A DNA stretch of 64,000 nucleotides from Agromyces sp. SYSU T00194 (GTDB taxonomy: Bacteria; Actinomycetota; Actinomycetes; Actinomycetales; Microbacteriaceae), in NCBI RefSeq assembly GCF_040496035.1, contig NZ_JBEPJZ010000001.1:2640678-2704677 (forward strand). Direction: 5' to 3'. Of this stretch, positions 7,699-18,040 are shown piece after piece. Below the pieces are notes generated by a model. That model did not search any database and was not told the DNA's origin. It saw only the letters and a list, made by a program, of their open reading frames with translations. Each line of letters opens with the position of its first letter. Position 1 is the first letter of the stretch. The translations under genes and the position numbers were made by a program.

Positions 7699-8676
7699 GT
7701 GACTTCCCCGGACAACCCCTTCGGACAGGTGCTCGTCGCACTCGTCACGCCGATGACGGCGGACGGCGAGGTCGACTGGCCCGCGGTGGAGCGGCACATG
7801 GACCACGTCATCGCCGAAGGCGCCGACGGGATCGTCGTGACCGGCACCACCGGCGAGACCTCGACCCTCACCGACCCGGAGAAGATCCGCCTCGTCGAGG
7901 TCGGCAAGGACGTCGCGGCGGGGCGCGCGAAGATCATCACGGGCGGCGGCTCGAACGAGACCGCGCACGCGATCGAGCTCTACCAGAAGAGCGAGCAGGC
8001 CGGCGCCGACGGCATCATGATCGTCACGCCGTACTACAACAAGCCGACCCAGGCGGGCATCCTCACCCACTTCCGCATGGTGGCGGATGCCACGGACCTG
8101 CCCGTGATCCTCTACGACATCCCCGGCCGCACCGGCGTGCCGATCAAGTACGAGACGATCCTGCGCGTCGCCAAGCACCCGAACATCCTCGCGATCAAGG
8201 ACGCCAAGGGCGACTTCTCCGAGGTGAGCCGCGTGCTCAACCAGACCGACCTCATGTACTTCTCGGGCGACGACGCGAACGTGCTGCCGCACCTGTCGAT
8301 CGGGGCGACCGGCCTCATCGGCGTGACCGCGAACATCGTCCCCGCCCCGTACCGCACGATCGTCGACGCCGTGAACGCGGGCGACCTGAAGACCGCGACC
8401 GCCGCGCACCGGCAGCTCGAGCCGCTCGTGCGCGCCGTCATGACGCATGTGCCGGGCACGGTCGCGGCCAAGTACATCCTGCACGGGCTCGGCCGCATCG
8501 GCAGCCCGCGCGTCAGACTTCCCCTCGTGGGGCCCGAGGAGTGGGAGGCGGCGCTGATCGAGGACGAGATCGACCTCGTGCACGGCCTCCCGGGTGTCGA
8601 CTTCCGGCACTTCCGCCCCGACCGCAATGCCGCCGCCGGCGGCGCCCTGCCGAAGATCGCAGGCACCACCCGGTGA
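7699..8676 (+). CDS. dapA: 4-hydroxy-tetrahydrodipicolinate synthase
   Basis: 325-residue DapA, a class I aldolase-fold enzyme that condenses pyruvate with aspartate semialdehyde at the head of lysine/DAP synthesis. The Schiff-base lysine is Lys167 in ILAIKDAKGD; the catalytic Tyr139 is in VILYDIPGRTG; the GTTGET loop near residue 51 binds the substrate. It is slightly longer than E. coli DapA (292) because of N- and C-terminal extensions, as usual in actinobacteria. A TAGCCT box 7 nt upstream sets the GTG start. A strong hairpin immediately follows the stop, so it is probably monocistronic, although dapA and the RNase J gene are neighbours in most actinobacteria. Confidence 0.97.
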   Translation: MTSPDNPFGQVLVALVTPMTADGEVDWPAVERHMDHVIAEGADGIVVTGTTGETSTLTDPEKIRLVEVGKDVAAGRAKIITGGGSNETAHAIELYQKSEQAGADGIMIVTPYYNKPTQAGILTHFRMVADATDLPVILYDIPGRTGVPIKYETILRVAKHPNILAIKDAKGDFSEVSRVLNQTDLMYFSGDDANVLPHLSIGATGLIGVTANIVPAPYRTIVDAVNAGDLKTATAAHRQLEPLVRAVMTHVPGTVAAKYILHGLGRIGSPRVRLPLVGPEEWEAALIEDEIDLVHGLPGVDFRHFRPDRNAAAGGALPKIAGTTR

Positions 8677-8700
8677 CGGATGCCCCTGCCGGGGCGTCCG
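8677..8700 (+). terminator. Hairpin after dapA
   Basis: CGGATGCCCC, TGCC loop, GGGGCGTCCG: ten pairs including one T-G, starting right after the stop codon. No T-run follows, as is usual for high-GC actinobacterial terminators. The arm carries the GGATGCC heptamer. Confidence 0.6.
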
Positions 8701-8817
8701 CACACAACCGAACATCGTGACGAGTGCCGCCATGGCATCCGCCACGTCCATGAGCGAGGCGAGACGGATGCCCCGAGCGGCACGCGGCTCGTCGGAGCAC
8801 TGACCACAGGAGGCCCC

Positions 8818-10494
8818 ATGCAGGGCGAGATCGTCGAACCCGCACCCCTCGAGCCCGGCACGCTGCGCGTGACCCCCGTCGGAGGACTCGGCGAGGTGGG
8901 TCGCAACATGACCACCTTCGAGATCGACGGCAAGATCCTCATCGTCGACTGCGGGGTGCTGTTCCCCGAGGAGCACCAGCCCGGGGTCGACCTGATCCTG
9001 CCCGACTTCGCGCCCGTGCGCGACCGCCTCGACGACGTGGTGGGCGTCGTGCTCACGCACGGCCACGAGGACCACATCGGCGCCGTGCCGTACCTGCTGA
9101 AGCTGCGCGCCGACATCCCGCTGATCGGCTCGGGCCTGACGCTCGCGCTGGTCGAGGCGAAGCTCAAGGAGCACCGCATCCAGCCCTACAGCCTCACGGT
9201 GCGCGAGGGGCAGCGCGAGTCGCTCGGGCCGTTCGACCTCGAGTTCATCGCGGTGAACCACTCGATCCCCGACGCGCTGGCGGTGGCGATCACGACGAGC
9301 GCCGGGAAGGTGCTCGCGACCGGCGACTTCAAGATGGACCAGCTGCCGCTCGACGGCCGCCTCACCGACCTGCGCGAGTTCGCACGCCTCGGCACCGAGG
9401 GCGTCGACCTGTTCCTCGTCGACTCGACGAACGCCGACGTGCCGGGCTTCACGCCGCTCGAGCGCTCGATCGGCCCCGTGCTCGACCAGGTCATCTCGCG
9501 CGCCGAGCGACGCGTCATCGTGGCGAGCTTCTCGAGCCACGTGCACCGCGTGCAGCAGGTGCTCGACGCCGCGCACGCGAACGGCCGTCGGGTGGCGCTG
9601 CTCGGCCGCTCGATGGTGCGCAACATGACGATCGCCGCCGACCTGGGCTACCTGAACGTGCCCGAGGGCGTGCTCGTCGACTACAAGAAGTCGGGCGACA
9701 TCCCCGACGACAAGATCGTCTACATGTCGACCGGTTCGCAGGGCGAGCCGATGGCGGTGCTCAGCCGCATGGCGAACCTCGACCACCAGATCGAGGTGGG
9801 GGAGGGCGACACGGTGATCCTCGCCTCGAGCCTCATCCCGGGCAACGAGAACGCCGTGTACCGCGTGATCGACGGCCTCACGAAGCTCGGCGCGAACGTC
9901 GTGCACAAGGCCAACGCGAAGGTGCACGTGTCGGGCCACGCCGCCGCGGGCGAACTGCTCTACTGCTACAACATCCTGAAGCCGAGGAACGTGCTGCCGA
10001 TCCACGGCGAGTACCGGCACCTCGCGGCGAACGCGGCCCTCGCGATCGACACGGGCGTGCCGCCGCAGAACGTGTTCCTCGGCGAGGACGGCAGCGTCTT
10101 CGACCTGAAGGACGGCAGGGTGCGCCGGGCGGGCCAGCTCGACCTGGGCTTCGTCTACGTCGACGGTTCGACGGTGGGCGAGATCACCGACGCCGACCTG
10201 AAGGACCGCCGCATCCTCGGCGAGGAGGGCTTCATCTCGGTGATCGTCGTGGTCGACGCCGCCACGGGCCGCGTCATCAGCGGCCCGGAGATCCACGCGC
10301 GCGGCTTCGCCGAGGACGACAAGGTGTTCGACGACGTGAAGCCGAAGATCGAGAAGGCACTGGCGGATGCGGCGCACAACGGCGTCCGCGACAGCCACGC
10401 GCTCCAGCAGGTCGTGCGTCGCACGGTGGGGGCGTGGGTGAGCCGCAAGCTGCGCCGTCGCCCGATGCTCGTGCCCCTCGTCATCGAGGCCTGA
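8818..10494 (+). CDS. rnj: Ribonuclease J
   Basis: 558-residue metallo-beta-lactamase/beta-CASP nuclease, which processes and degrades RNA (5'-exo and endo activity) in the cytosol. The zinc-binding signature LTHGHEDHIGAVPYL spans about 79-93 (His81, His83, Asp85, His86). The DFKMDQLPLDG motif, the beta-CASP ASFSSHVHRVQQ region and VSGHAAAGEL near residue 373 follow, then a C-terminal domain as in actinobacterial RNase J. I placed the start at the ATG with a consensus CAGGAGG site 4-5 nt upstream; an upstream in-frame GTG-type extension lacks similarity. A 16-bp terminator stem stands behind it. Confidence 0.96.
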   Translation: MQGEIVEPAPLEPGTLRVTPVGGLGEVGRNMTTFEIDGKILIVDCGVLFPEEHQPGVDLILPDFAPVRDRLDDVVGVVLTHGHEDHIGAVPYLLKLRADIPLIGSGLTLALVEAKLKEHRIQPYSLTVREGQRESLGPFDLEFIAVNHSIPDALAVAITTSAGKVLATGDFKMDQLPLDGRLTDLREFARLGTEGVDLFLVDSTNADVPGFTPLERSIGPVLDQVISRAERRVIVASFSSHVHRVQQVLDAAHANGRRVALLGRSMVRNMTIAADLGYLNVPEGVLVDYKKSGDIPDDKIVYMSTGSQGEPMAVLSRMANLDHQIEVGEGDTVILASSLIPGNENAVYRVIDGLTKLGANVVHKANAKVHVSGHAAAGELLYCYNILKPRNVLPIHGEYRHLAANAALAIDTGVPPQNVFLGEDGSVFDLKDGRVRRAGQLDLGFVYVDGSTVGEITDADLKDRRILGEEGFISVIVVVDAATGRVISGPEIHARGFAEDDKVFDDVKPKIEKALADAAHNGVRDSHALQQVVRRTVGAWVSRKLRRRPMLVPLVIEA

Positions 10495-10501
10495 GACCGA
10501 T

Positions 10502-10538
10502 CGGATGCGACGGGGCGACGTGCGCCCCGTCGCATCCG
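10502..10538 (+). terminator. Terminator after the RNase J gene
   Basis: Perfect 16-bp inverted repeat, CGGATGCGACGGGGCG with loop ACGTG, 7 nt after the stop. The outer arm is GGATGC/GCATCC, the recurrent motif of this genome. Confidence 0.85.
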
Positions 10539-10603
10539 CTCGCCATCGCCTCGCCCCCGGGCGCCGTACAGCGGGCGGAAACCGCCGCGAAACACCCCGG
10601 GCG

Positions 10604-10609
10604 TAGCAT
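10604..10609 (+). promoter_or_regulatory. -10 box of the GNAT gene
   Basis: TAGCAT, 6 nt before the ATG at 10616; leaderless type. Confidence 0.6.
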
Positions 10610-10615
10610 CCGTGC

Positions 10616-11110
10616 ATGGCGGCAGCGTTCTCCCTGCGCCCGGCGGTTCCGGCCGACGGGCCCTTCCTCGCCGAGATGGTGGTCGAGGCGGCGAACTGGC
10701 ACGCGGCGCGCGCCCGTCCGAAGGTCTCCGTGCTGAGTGACCCGGCGCACGTGCACTACGTCTCGGGCTGGATGCGCCCGGGCGACGTCGGGGTGGTCGC
10801 CGAGGACGACGAGGGCGAGGCGATCGGCGCCGCCTGGTACCGCATCTTCACGAAGGACGACGCGGCGCACGGCTACGTGGCGACCGGCGTGCCCGAGCTC
10901 ATCATCGGCGTGCGCCCGCTGTGGCGCGGCATGGGGGTCGGCCGCGCGCTCATGCGCGAGCTGGTGCGCCTCGCGGGCGCCTCGGGGTACGCCCGGCTGG
11001 CGCTGAGCGTCGAGCGCGGCAACTTCGCCGAGTCGCTGTACCGCAGCGAGGGGTTCCGGGTCGCGGAGGAGCGTCCGACCCGCGTGACCATGATCCGCCG
11101 CCTCGCCTGA
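10616..11110 (+). CDS. GNAT family N-acetyltransferase
   Basis: 164-residue GNAT-fold acetyltransferase. The acetyl-CoA loop is [18 protein letters not shown] at about 101-118, a clear R/QxxGxG/A motif, and the C-terminal [19 protein letters not shown] segment is the standard motif-B region. The substrate is unknown. The gene is single, flanked by the RNase J terminator and the ftsK promoter. A TAGCAT box 6 nt before the ATG supports the start. Confidence 0.9.
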   Translation: MAAAFSLRPAVPADGPFLAEMVVEAANWHAARARPKVSVLSDPAHVHYVSGWMRPGDVGVVAEDDEGEAIGAAWYRIFTKDDAAHGYVATGVPELIIGVRPLWRGMGVGRALMRELVRLAGASGYARLALSVERGNFAESLYRSEGFRVAEERPTRVTMIRRLA

Positions 11111-11180
11111 GCCCCGGCGCGTCCGCTCGCCGATCGCGAACACTCGCGCCCGCTTCGCGCGCGAAGTCGGATGCCGCCCC

Positions 11181-11186
11181 TAACGT
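11181..11186 (+). promoter_or_regulatory. -10 box of ftsK
   Basis: TAACGT, 7 nt before the ATG at 11194; leaderless type. Confidence 0.6.
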
Positions 11187-11193
11187 GGAGTCC

Positions 11194-13995
11194 ATGGCCA
11201 CGAGCACCAAGTCGACGAGTCGCGCCTCCGGGCGGTCCGGCCGTGGCGGCTCGTCGTCGCGGGGAACGACGAAGACCACTGCGAAGCCCGCAGCGAAGCA
11301 GGCCCCGGCGCGCAACAAGCCCGCCGGGAAGGCCTCGACGCGCGATCCGAACCGCGATCCGCTGCTCGTCCGCGCCTGGATGGGCATGGCCCACGTGGCG
11401 GGCGGCGCGGCGCGCGCCCTCGGCCCGGAGACGCTCGCGAAGGAGGACCGCCGCGACGGCCTGCCGTTCTTCCTCGTGCTGCTGGCGATCGCCGGCGCCG
11501 TCGTCGAGTGGTTCCTCATCAACGAGCCCGTCGCACAGGCCATCGACGCGTGGACGTTCGGCGGCCTGCTCGGCCGCGTGGCGTTCGCCCTGCCGGTGAT
11601 CCTGCTGGTCTTCGCGATCTGGTTGTTCCGGCACCCGAGCTCGGTGCACGACAACACGCGCATCGGCATCGGGCTGTGGCTGCTGCTCATCAGCGTCTCG
11701 GCGCTCTGCCACGTCTTCGGCGGCCAGCCCGACCCGAGCGAGGGCATGGAGGTGCTCGCCACGGCGGGCGGCATCCTCGGCTGGATGCTCGCGCAGCCGC
11801 TCATCCTGCTGACCACCGACATCGGCGCGACCGCGATCGTGATCGTGCTCCTGCTGCTCTCGGTGCTGATCATCACGAAGACCCCGCCGAACCGCATCGG
11901 TTCGCGACTGGGGGAGCTGTACCGCTGGCTGTTCGGTGCGACCATCGACGAGTCCGAGGCCTCGGATGCCCCGGCGAAGCCGAAGCGCGGCCGCAAGACC
12001 GCCCAGGTCGAGCTCGACGGCGTCGACGACGAGGACGAGCCGTCGTCGCCGGGCGTGCTGCCGTGGTGGCGCCGCAACGCGTCGAACCGCGAGGAGGACC
12101 CGGCGTTCGATTCAGGCGGCGACGGGCTGACCGAGGTGTTCGGCGATGGCACCTCGGAGGGCGGGTTCGAGTCGGCGATCGAGACGCCGCCGGCCCCCGA
12201 CTACGGCGCGCAGGTCGAGGGCGACCTGCAGCGGGCCGAGTCCGCGCTGCAGCAGTTCGGCGGCGGTGCCCCCGCGACCGGCCTGCAGGCCGACGGCGCG
12301 ACCGAGGTGCTGCCGGGCTTCGGCGGTGCGGGCGGTGACGCGTCGGGCTTCGACCCCGAGGCGCTGCCCGCTGCGAGCGAGCCCGAGGCGCAGCATCCGT
12401 ACCACCTGCCCGCGGCCTCGACCCTCGCCGCCGGGGCGCCCGCGAAGTCGCGCTCGGCGGCGAACGACGAGGTCGTGCGTGCGATCACCCACGTGCTCGA
12501 CCAGTTCGGCGTCGATGCGAAGGTCACCGGCTTCTCGCGCGGCCCGACCGTGACCCAGTACGAGATCGAGCTGGGGCCGGGCGTGAAGGTCGAGCGGGTC
12601 ACCGCGCTGTCGAAGAACCTCTCGTACGCGGTCGCGTCGAACGAGGTGCGCATCCTCTCGCCGATCCCGGGCAAGAGCGCGATCGGCGTCGAGATCCCGA
12701 ACTCCGACCGCGAGATCGTCACCCTGGGCGACGTGCTGCGCTCGTCCACCGCGTCGGGCAGCACGCATCCGATGACCATCGGCGTCGGCAAGGACGTCGG
12801 CGGCGGCTACGTGGTCGCGAACCTCGCGAAGATGCCCCACCTGCTGGTCGCCGGCTCCACCGGCTCGGGCAAGTCGAGCTTCGTGAACTCGATGATCACG
12901 AGCCTGCTGATGCGTGCCAAGCCCGCCGACGTGCGCATGGTGCTGATCGACCCGAAGCGCGTCGAGCTCGCCCCGTACGCCGGGGTGCCGCACCTGATCA
13001 CGCCCATCATCACGAACCCGAAGAAGGCGGCCGAGGCGCTGCAGTGGGTCGTGAAGGAGATGGACATGCGGTACGACGACCTCGCGTCGTTCGGGTTCCG
13101 CCACATCGACGACTTCAACAAGGCCGTGGTCAACGACGAGATCGTGCTGCCCGAGGGCTCCCAGCGCAGCCTGAAGCCGTACCCGTACCTGCTGGTCGTC
13201 GTCGACGAGCTCGCCGACCTCATGATGGTCGCCCCGCGCGACGTCGAGGACTCCATCGTGCGCATCACGCAGCTCGCGCGCGCGTCGGGCATCCACCTGG
13301 TGCTCGCGACGCAGCGGCCCTCGGTCGATGTCGTGACCGGCCTCATCAAGGCGAACGTGCCGTCGCGGCTCGCGTTCGCGGTGACCAGCGTCACCGACTC
13401 CCGGGTCATCCTCGACCAGCCGGGGGCCGACAAGCTGATCGGCCAGGGCGACGGCCTGTTCCTGCCGATGGGCGCGTCGAAGTCGATCCGCGTGCAGGGC
13501 GCGTGGGTCAGCGAGTCCGAGATCGAGAAGGTCGTCAAGCACGTCACCCGGCAGGCCAGGCCCGAGTACCGCAAGGACGTCGAGGCGGTCGTCGAGAAGA
13601 AGGAGATCGACTCCGACATCGGCGACGACCTCGAGGTGCTGCTCGCGGCCGCGGAGCTCGTCGTCTCGACGCAGTTCGGCTCGACGTCGATGCTGCAGCG
13701 CAAGCTCCGCGTCGGGTTCGCCAAGGCCGGGCGCCTGATGGACCTGCTGGAGTCGCGAGAGATCGTCGGCCCCTCCGAGGGCTCGAAGGCGCGCGACGTG
13801 CTCGTCACGGCCGAGCAGCTGCCCGGCGTGCTCGCCAGGCTGCGCGGCGACGAGCCGGCCGAGCATCGCCCCGCGGCATCCGCCGCCCCCGCGGAGCCGT
13901 ACGACGGCGACCCGGTCGCGGCCATGTCGGCCGGGCGCGAGGAGGTCGACGCCGGTTCGGACGAGGACGCCTGGGGACTCACCGGGCGTGACTGA
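11194..13995 (+). CDS. ftsK: DNA translocase FtsK
   Basis: 933-residue FtsK/SpoIIIE translocase that pumps chromosomal DNA through the division septum. The N-terminal 60 residues are basic and low-complexity; about four membrane helices follow (roughly 91-109, 125-145, 157-173 and 190-228). An acidic linker runs to about 420. The motor has Walker [10 protein letters not shown] at 554-562 and Walker [12 protein letters not shown] near 666. The DNA-orienting winged-helix gamma domain ([33 protein letters not shown]) lies near 820-855. Length and order are standard for actinobacteria. Neighbours RNase J upstream and pgsA downstream are the conserved arrangement. The start is fixed by a TAACGT box. 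Confidence 0.96.
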   Translation: MATSTKSTSRASGRSGRGGSSSRGTTKTTAKPAAKQAPARNKPAGKASTRDPNRDPLLVRAWMGMAHVAGGAARALGPETLAKEDRRDGLPFFLVLLAIAGAVVEWFLINEPVAQAIDAWTFGGLLGRVAFALPVILLVFAIWLFRHPSSVHDNTRIGIGLWLLLISVSALCHVFGGQPDPSEGMEVLATAGGILGWMLAQPLILLTTDIGATAIVIVLLLLSVLIITKTPPNRIGSRLGELYRWLFGATIDESEASDAPAKPKRGRKTAQVELDGVDDEDEPSSPGVLPWWRRNASNREEDPAFDSGGDGLTEVFGDGTSEGGFESAIETPPAPDYGAQVEGDLQRAESALQQFGGGAPATGLQADGATEVLPGFGGAGGDASGFDPEALPAASEPEAQHPYHLPAASTLAAGAPAKSRSAANDEVVRAITHVLDQFGVDAKVTGFSRGPTVTQYEIELGPGVKVERVTALSKNLSYAVASNEVRILSPIPGKSAIGVEIPNSDREIVTLGDVLRSSTASGSTHPMTIGVGKDVGGGYVVANLAKMPHLLVAGSTGSGKSSFVNSMITSLLMRAKPADVRMVLIDPKRVELAPYAGVPHLITPIITNPKKAAEALQWVVKEMDMRYDDLASFGFRHIDDFNKAVVNDEIVLPEGSQRSLKPYPYLLVVVDELADLMMVAPRDVEDSIVRITQLARASGIHLVLATQRPSVDVVTGLIKANVPSRLAFAVTSVTDSRVILDQPGADKLIGQGDGLFLPMGASKSIRVQGAWVSESEIEKVVKHVTRQARPEYRKDVEAVVEKKEIDSDIGDDLEVLLAAAELVVSTQFGSTSMLQRKLRVGFAKAGRLMDLLESREIVGPSEGSKARDVLVTAEQLPGVLARLRGDEPAEHRPAASAAPAEPYDGDPVAAMSAGREEVDAGSDEDAWGLTGRD

Positions 13996-14004
13996 GCCGA
14001 CCGG

Positions 14005-14010
14005 TATCCT
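14005..14010 (+). promoter_or_regulatory. -10 box of pgsA-cinA
   Basis: TATCCT, 6 nt before the ATG at 14017; leaderless type. Confidence 0.6.
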
Positions 14011-14016
14011 TGCCGC

Positions 14017-14613
14017 ATGAGCGACGCCGACAGCCCGACCCGATCGGCGAACTGGAACCTCCCGAACGCCATCACGGCGGTGCGCATCCTGATGGCGCCG
14101 TTCTTCTTCTGGATGCTGCTCGCCGACGGCGGCGACGACGGCCCGCTGCGCTGGATCGCGGCCGTGGTGTTCATCGTGGCGATCTCGACCGACGGCCTCG
14201 ACGGCCACATCGCACGCAGCCGCGGGCTCGTGACCGACCTGGGCAAGATCCTCGACCCGATCGCCGACAAGCTGCTGACGAGCGGTGCGCTGGTCTGCCT
14301 GTCGATCCTCGGGGAGCTGTGGTGGTGGGTCACCATCGTGATCGTCGTCCGCGAGGTGGGCATCACGGTGTGGCGGTTCGTCGAGCTCCGACGCGGCAAC
14401 GTCGTGCCGGCCTCGAGCGGGGGGAAGCTGAAGACGGTCGTGCAGGCGGTCGCGATCTCGCTTGCGCTCACGCCCACGTGGCTCATCGTCGGCGACTGGG
14501 TGCTCTGGCTGAACTGGTTCGCCATGGGGGTCGCGCTGGTGCTCACGGTGTGGTCGGGTGCGGTCTACCTCGTCGATGCCGTGCGGCTGCGGCGCACCGG
14601 GGCGGATGCCTGA
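14017..14613 (+). CDS. pgsA: CDP-diacylglycerol--glycerol-3-phosphate 3-phosphatidyltransferase
   Basis: 198-residue membrane enzyme of the CDP-alcohol phosphatidyltransferase family; it makes phosphatidylglycerol phosphate, the precursor of phosphatidylglycerol and cardiolipin. The full signature D-G-x2-D-G-x2-A-R-x8-G-x3-D-x3-D is present: STDGLDGHIARSRG from 58 and GKILDPIADK from 76, giving Asp59, Asp62, Asp80 and Asp84. Several hydrophobic helices surround it. In actinobacteria the ftsK-pgsA-cinA-clgR-recA order is conserved, supporting PgsA over PIS. Its last codons overlap cinA by 8 nt. Confidence 0.93.
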   Translation: MSDADSPTRSANWNLPNAITAVRILMAPFFFWMLLADGGDDGPLRWIAAVVFIVAISTDGLDGHIARSRGLVTDLGKILDPIADKLLTSGALVCLSILGELWWWVTIVIVVREVGITVWRFVELRRGNVVPASSGGKLKTVVQAVAISLALTPTWLIVGDWVLWLNWFAMGVALVLTVWSGAVYLVDAVRLRRTGADA

Positions 14614-15130
14614 GGACGCGACGCCCGCGGGCGCGACGACGTCGGACGCCCGGACGCTCGTGGGCGAGCTCGCCGCCCGCGGCATGACGATCGCGGTGGC
14701 CGAGTCGCTCACCGGCGGGCTGCTGGCGTCGCGCATCGTCGACGTCCCCGGGGCATCCGCCGTCTTCACCGGAGGGATCGTGGCGTACGCGACCCAGCTG
14801 AAGCACGACCTGCTGGGCGTGGACGCGGGGCTGCTCGCCGAGCGCGGCCCGGTCGATCCCGACGTCGCACGACAGCTCGCCGAGGGCGTCCGACGCGCGT
14901 GCGCGGTGGGCGGTGCGCCGGCCGACCTCGGGATCGCCACGACCGGGGTGGCCGGTCCCGACCCGCAGGCGGGGAAACGCGCCGGCACCGTGTTCGTCGG
15001 CGTCGCGTCGGCGCGCGGCGCACGCGCGCTCGAGCTCGCGCTGCCGGGGGAGCGGGCCGCGATCCGCGCCGCGACGGTGGACGCGGCGATCGCCGCTGCG
15101 CTCGACGAGGTGCGGAATATCCGGCGTTAA
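14606..15130 (+). CDS. cinA: CinA C-terminal domain protein (nicotinamide-nucleotide amidohydrolase)
   Basis: 174 residues, corresponding only to the C-terminal (PncC-like) domain of CinA, which deamidates NMN to nicotinate mononucleotide. Typical motifs are VAESLTGGLLASRI (about 30-43), FTGGIVAYATQLKHDLLGV (56-74) and GIATTGVAGPDPQAGKRAGTVFVGV (111-135). The N-terminal molybdopterin-like domain of full-length CinA is absent, as in many actinobacteria. The ATG overlaps the pgsA end by 8 nt, indicating co-translation. Confidence 0.92.
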   Translation: MPEDATPAGATTSDARTLVGELAARGMTIAVAESLTGGLLASRIVDVPGASAVFTGGIVAYATQLKHDLLGVDAGLLAERGPVDPDVARQLAEGVRRACAVGGAPADLGIATTGVAGPDPQAGKRAGTVFVGVASARGARALELALPGERAAIRAATVDAAIAAALDEVRNIRR

Positions 15131-15133
15131 CAC

Positions 15134-15150
15134 GCCGTTACATGTACGGC
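15134..15150 (+). promoter_or_regulatory. Inverted repeat upstream of clgR (candidate operator)
   Basis: GCCGT and ACGGC arms flank a 7-bp centre; the inner TACATGTA is itself an 8-bp palindrome. A second weaker pair, CACAC/GTGTG, lies at 15154-15175, and TAAAGT (15180-15185) could be the -10 box. ClgR regulators of other actinobacteria autoregulate, so this is a candidate self-operator; the exact motif is not verified. Confidence 0.4.
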
Positions 15151-15266
15151 ATTCACACGCAAAGCCCAGTGTGCGACGCTAAAGTCGTAGGACGGGAACC
15201 AGACGCTCCGGCGGCCGGTCCCGCTTCGGCCGGAGCGGCCGATGGGCAGAGAGAAGGAGGTTCCCG

Positions 15267-15575
15267 ATGGTTCTGGTACGTCAGGAAATCGGCGATGTGC
15301 TGAGGGACTTCCGTCTGCAGAAGGGTCGTACCCTCCGCCAGGTCGCGAGCAAGGCGAGCGTCGCGCTCGGCTACCTCAGCGAGGTGGAGCGCGGCCAGAA
15401 GGAGGCCTCGTCCGAGATCCTCGCCTCGGTGGCGGAGGCGCTCGAGACGCCGATCTCCACCATCATGCGCGAGGTCGGCGACCGTCTCGCCGTGATCGAG
15501 GGCATCGACCCGATCCCCGACACGGTCCCCGACGAGTTCGTGGCCGGCTTCGACGCCGACATGATGGTGCGCTGA
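15267..15575 (+). CDS. clgR: ClgR-like XRE family transcriptional regulator
   Basis: 102-residue DNA-binding protein. The helix-turn-helix covers about 20-60 and includes LGYLSEVERGQKEASSE, which closely matches ClgR of Mycobacterium and Corynebacterium, the activator of clp protease and other stress genes. Its position between cinA and recA is the classical clgR position. The ATG follows a near-perfect AGAAGGAGG site. A 136-bp leader region upstream holds inverted repeats that may be its own binding sites. A 24-bp palindrome follows the gene. Confidence 0.88.
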   Translation: MVLVRQEIGDVLRDFRLQKGRTLRQVASKASVALGYLSEVERGQKEASSEILASVAEALETPISTIMREVGDRLAVIEGIDPIPDTVPDEFVAGFDADMMVR

Positions 15576-15598
15576 CCGCGACGCATCGACAGAGAGCG

Positions 15599-15622
15599 AC
15601 GACCGGCCCGCGGGCCGGTCGT
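15599..15622 (+). terminator. 24-bp perfect palindrome after clgR
   Basis: ACGACCGGCCCG followed directly by its reverse complement, then TCTCGTTT. It can fold into a tight hairpin between clgR and the DUF3046 gene, and is a probable terminator or processing site. Confidence 0.65.
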
Positions 15623-15642
15623 TCTCGTTTCCGGGAGGGTTC

Positions 15643-15867
15643 GTGAAGCTCAGCGAGTTCCGCGTGGCGGTCGACGACGAATTCGGCGCCGGCTACGGCC
15701 GCGTGGTCGTGGGCGACCTCGTGCTGCCGGCGCTCGGCGGGCGCACGGCGGAGCAGGCGCTGTCCGACGGCGTGCCGGCCCGAGAGGTCTGGATCGCGCT
15801 GTGCGCGGCCACCGAGGTGCCCGAGCACCGCCGCTACGGCGTCGGCCGCCTCGACCAGCGTCGCTGA
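15643..15867 (+). CDS. DUF3046 domain-containing protein
   Basis: 74-residue soluble protein. The order MKLSEFRVAVDDEFGAGYG, ALGGRTAEQALSDGVPAREVW and LCAATEVPEHRR matches DUF3046, a small family of unknown function found just upstream of recA in most actinobacteria. A GGGAGG site precedes the GTG/ATG-like start (GTG at 15643). No catalytic or binding motif can be named. The conserved location suggests a link with recA-recX, but it has its own upstream hairpin and precedes the SOS promoter. Confidence 0.85.
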   Translation: MKLSEFRVAVDDEFGAGYGRVVVGDLVLPALGGRTAEQALSDGVPAREVWIALCAATEVPEHRRYGVGRLDQRR

Positions 15868-15917
15868 CGCGGGCGGGCGGATGTTCGAGGAATCCGTCCC
15901 GACACGCGGCGTGTCGC

Positions 15918-15933
15918 TCGAACACGTGTTCGG
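15918..15933 (+). promoter_or_regulatory. LexA (SOS) box of recA
   Basis: TCGAACACGTGTTCGG fits the actinobacterial/Gram-positive box TCGAAC-N4-GTTCGA at 15 of 16 positions. It covers the -35 region of the TAGTCT box at 15944-15949, so bound LexA would block the recA promoter. Confidence 0.9.
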
Positions 15934-15943
15934 TTCTGCGGCG

Positions 15944-15949
15944 TAGTCT
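15944..15949 (+). promoter_or_regulatory. -10 box of the SOS promoter of recA
   Basis: TAGTCT, 11 bp after the LexA box. The predicted start near 15956 gives a leader of almost 190 nt before the recA ATG. Confidence 0.55.
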
Positions 15950-16142
15950 CCTCAACAGGCGGGAAGGTCCGCGCGTCGCGAGCGAACACGGCGCTGCATC
16001 CGATCGATGTCGGACGTGGTGCGTAGCGTGAACGACGTCGGATCACACCGCACCACGCCTTGTCGACGAGGTGACCCGGGTCACGGCCCGGGCGCGGAGC
16101 GACAGCCTACAGGCAGCAGCACCGAGACGAAGGAGACAGCAC

Positions 16143-17212
<1,070 letters not shown>

Positions 17213-17216
<4 letters not shown>

Positions 17217-17992
17217 CCCACCCCCGCGCCGACCGGGGCGATCGCGGCGACGCGATCGCCCCGGTCGCCTACCTGCCGTGGGTGCGGCCCGATGCCGACA
17301 CGGCGGACGCGCCCGCGGTGCCGAGGCGATCGGCGCCCGATGCCGGCGCGCCGGGGCCGGGCGGGCTCTGGGGCGTCGTCCCGGGCGGTACCCGATCGGC
17401 GTCCGCCGACGGCGACGCGGTCGCCCGGGTCGGCGCGGGCGACCCCGGGCCCGAGGAGCAGGAGTCGCACGACGCCGCGTGGGCCGTGCCCGTCGTCGGC
17501 GACGACCCCGACGGGCGCGACGGCGCCGACGACGACCGCGTCGACCGGGTCGTGCTCGCACGACTGCGGCGCTCGTCGCTGTCGGTCTCGGAGGTGCGGC
17601 GGCTGCTGCTCGACCAGGAGGTCGGGGCCGAGCACGTCGACGGCTGGATCGCCCGCTACGAGCGACTCGGCTACCTCGACGACCGCTCGTTCGCCGACCA
17701 GCTCGCGGCTTCGCTCGTCGACCGCAAAGGCTACGGCACCGGAGCCGTGCTCGCCGAACTCCACCGACGCGGCGTCGACTCCGGCCTCGCACGCGAGGTG
17801 GTCGAGGGGCTCGACGCCGACGACGAGCGCGCACGTGCGGTCGAACTGGCGGTCGAGCGCGCGCGCCGGCTGGGCTCGGTCGACCGCGCCGCCGCCGCAC
17901 GCCGCCTCTCCGGGTACCTCCAGCGGCGCGGCTACTCGGGCGACGTGGTGCGCGAGGCCGTCTCCACCGCGCTCCAGGGCACGCACGCCTGA
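17213..17992 (+). CDS. recX: Regulatory protein RecX
   Basis: 259 residues. The helical RecX domain takes the C-terminal part from about 108, with [39 protein letters not shown] and a third repeat ending [13 protein letters not shown]; RecX binds and limits RecA filaments. The first ~100 residues are low-complexity (Pro, Gly, Asp, Ala) and look disordered, longer than in most RecX (about 150-200 aa in total). Start ATG overlaps the recA stop by 4 nt, so a shorter product from an internal start is possible but less likely. Confidence 0.92.
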
Positions 17993-18024
17993 GGTCCGCG
18001 GCGCCGGCGGGCCGGTGCGAATCG

Positions 18025-18030
18025 TAGACT
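18025..18030 (+). promoter_or_regulatory. -10 box of miaB
   Basis: TAGACT. It leaves 10 nt to the ATG at 18041 but only 1 nt to an in-frame GTG at 18032, so it argues for the ATG. Confidence 0.55.
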
Positions 18031-18040
18031 GGTGCGCATC

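Noticed and set aside
6571..10617. Antisense frame of about 1348 codons opposite dapA and the RNase J gene
   Set aside because: Spans several unrelated sense genes and their gaps, shows biased low-complexity composition, and has no recognisable motif.
12112..14988. Antisense frame of about 958 codons opposite ftsK, pgsA and cinA
   Set aside because: Same GC-rich third-position effect; sense genes are complete and conserved.
18032..18040. GTG 18032 as the miaB start
   Set aside because: It is 1 nt from the TAGACT box and would lie upstream of the predicted transcript; ATG 18041 fits better.
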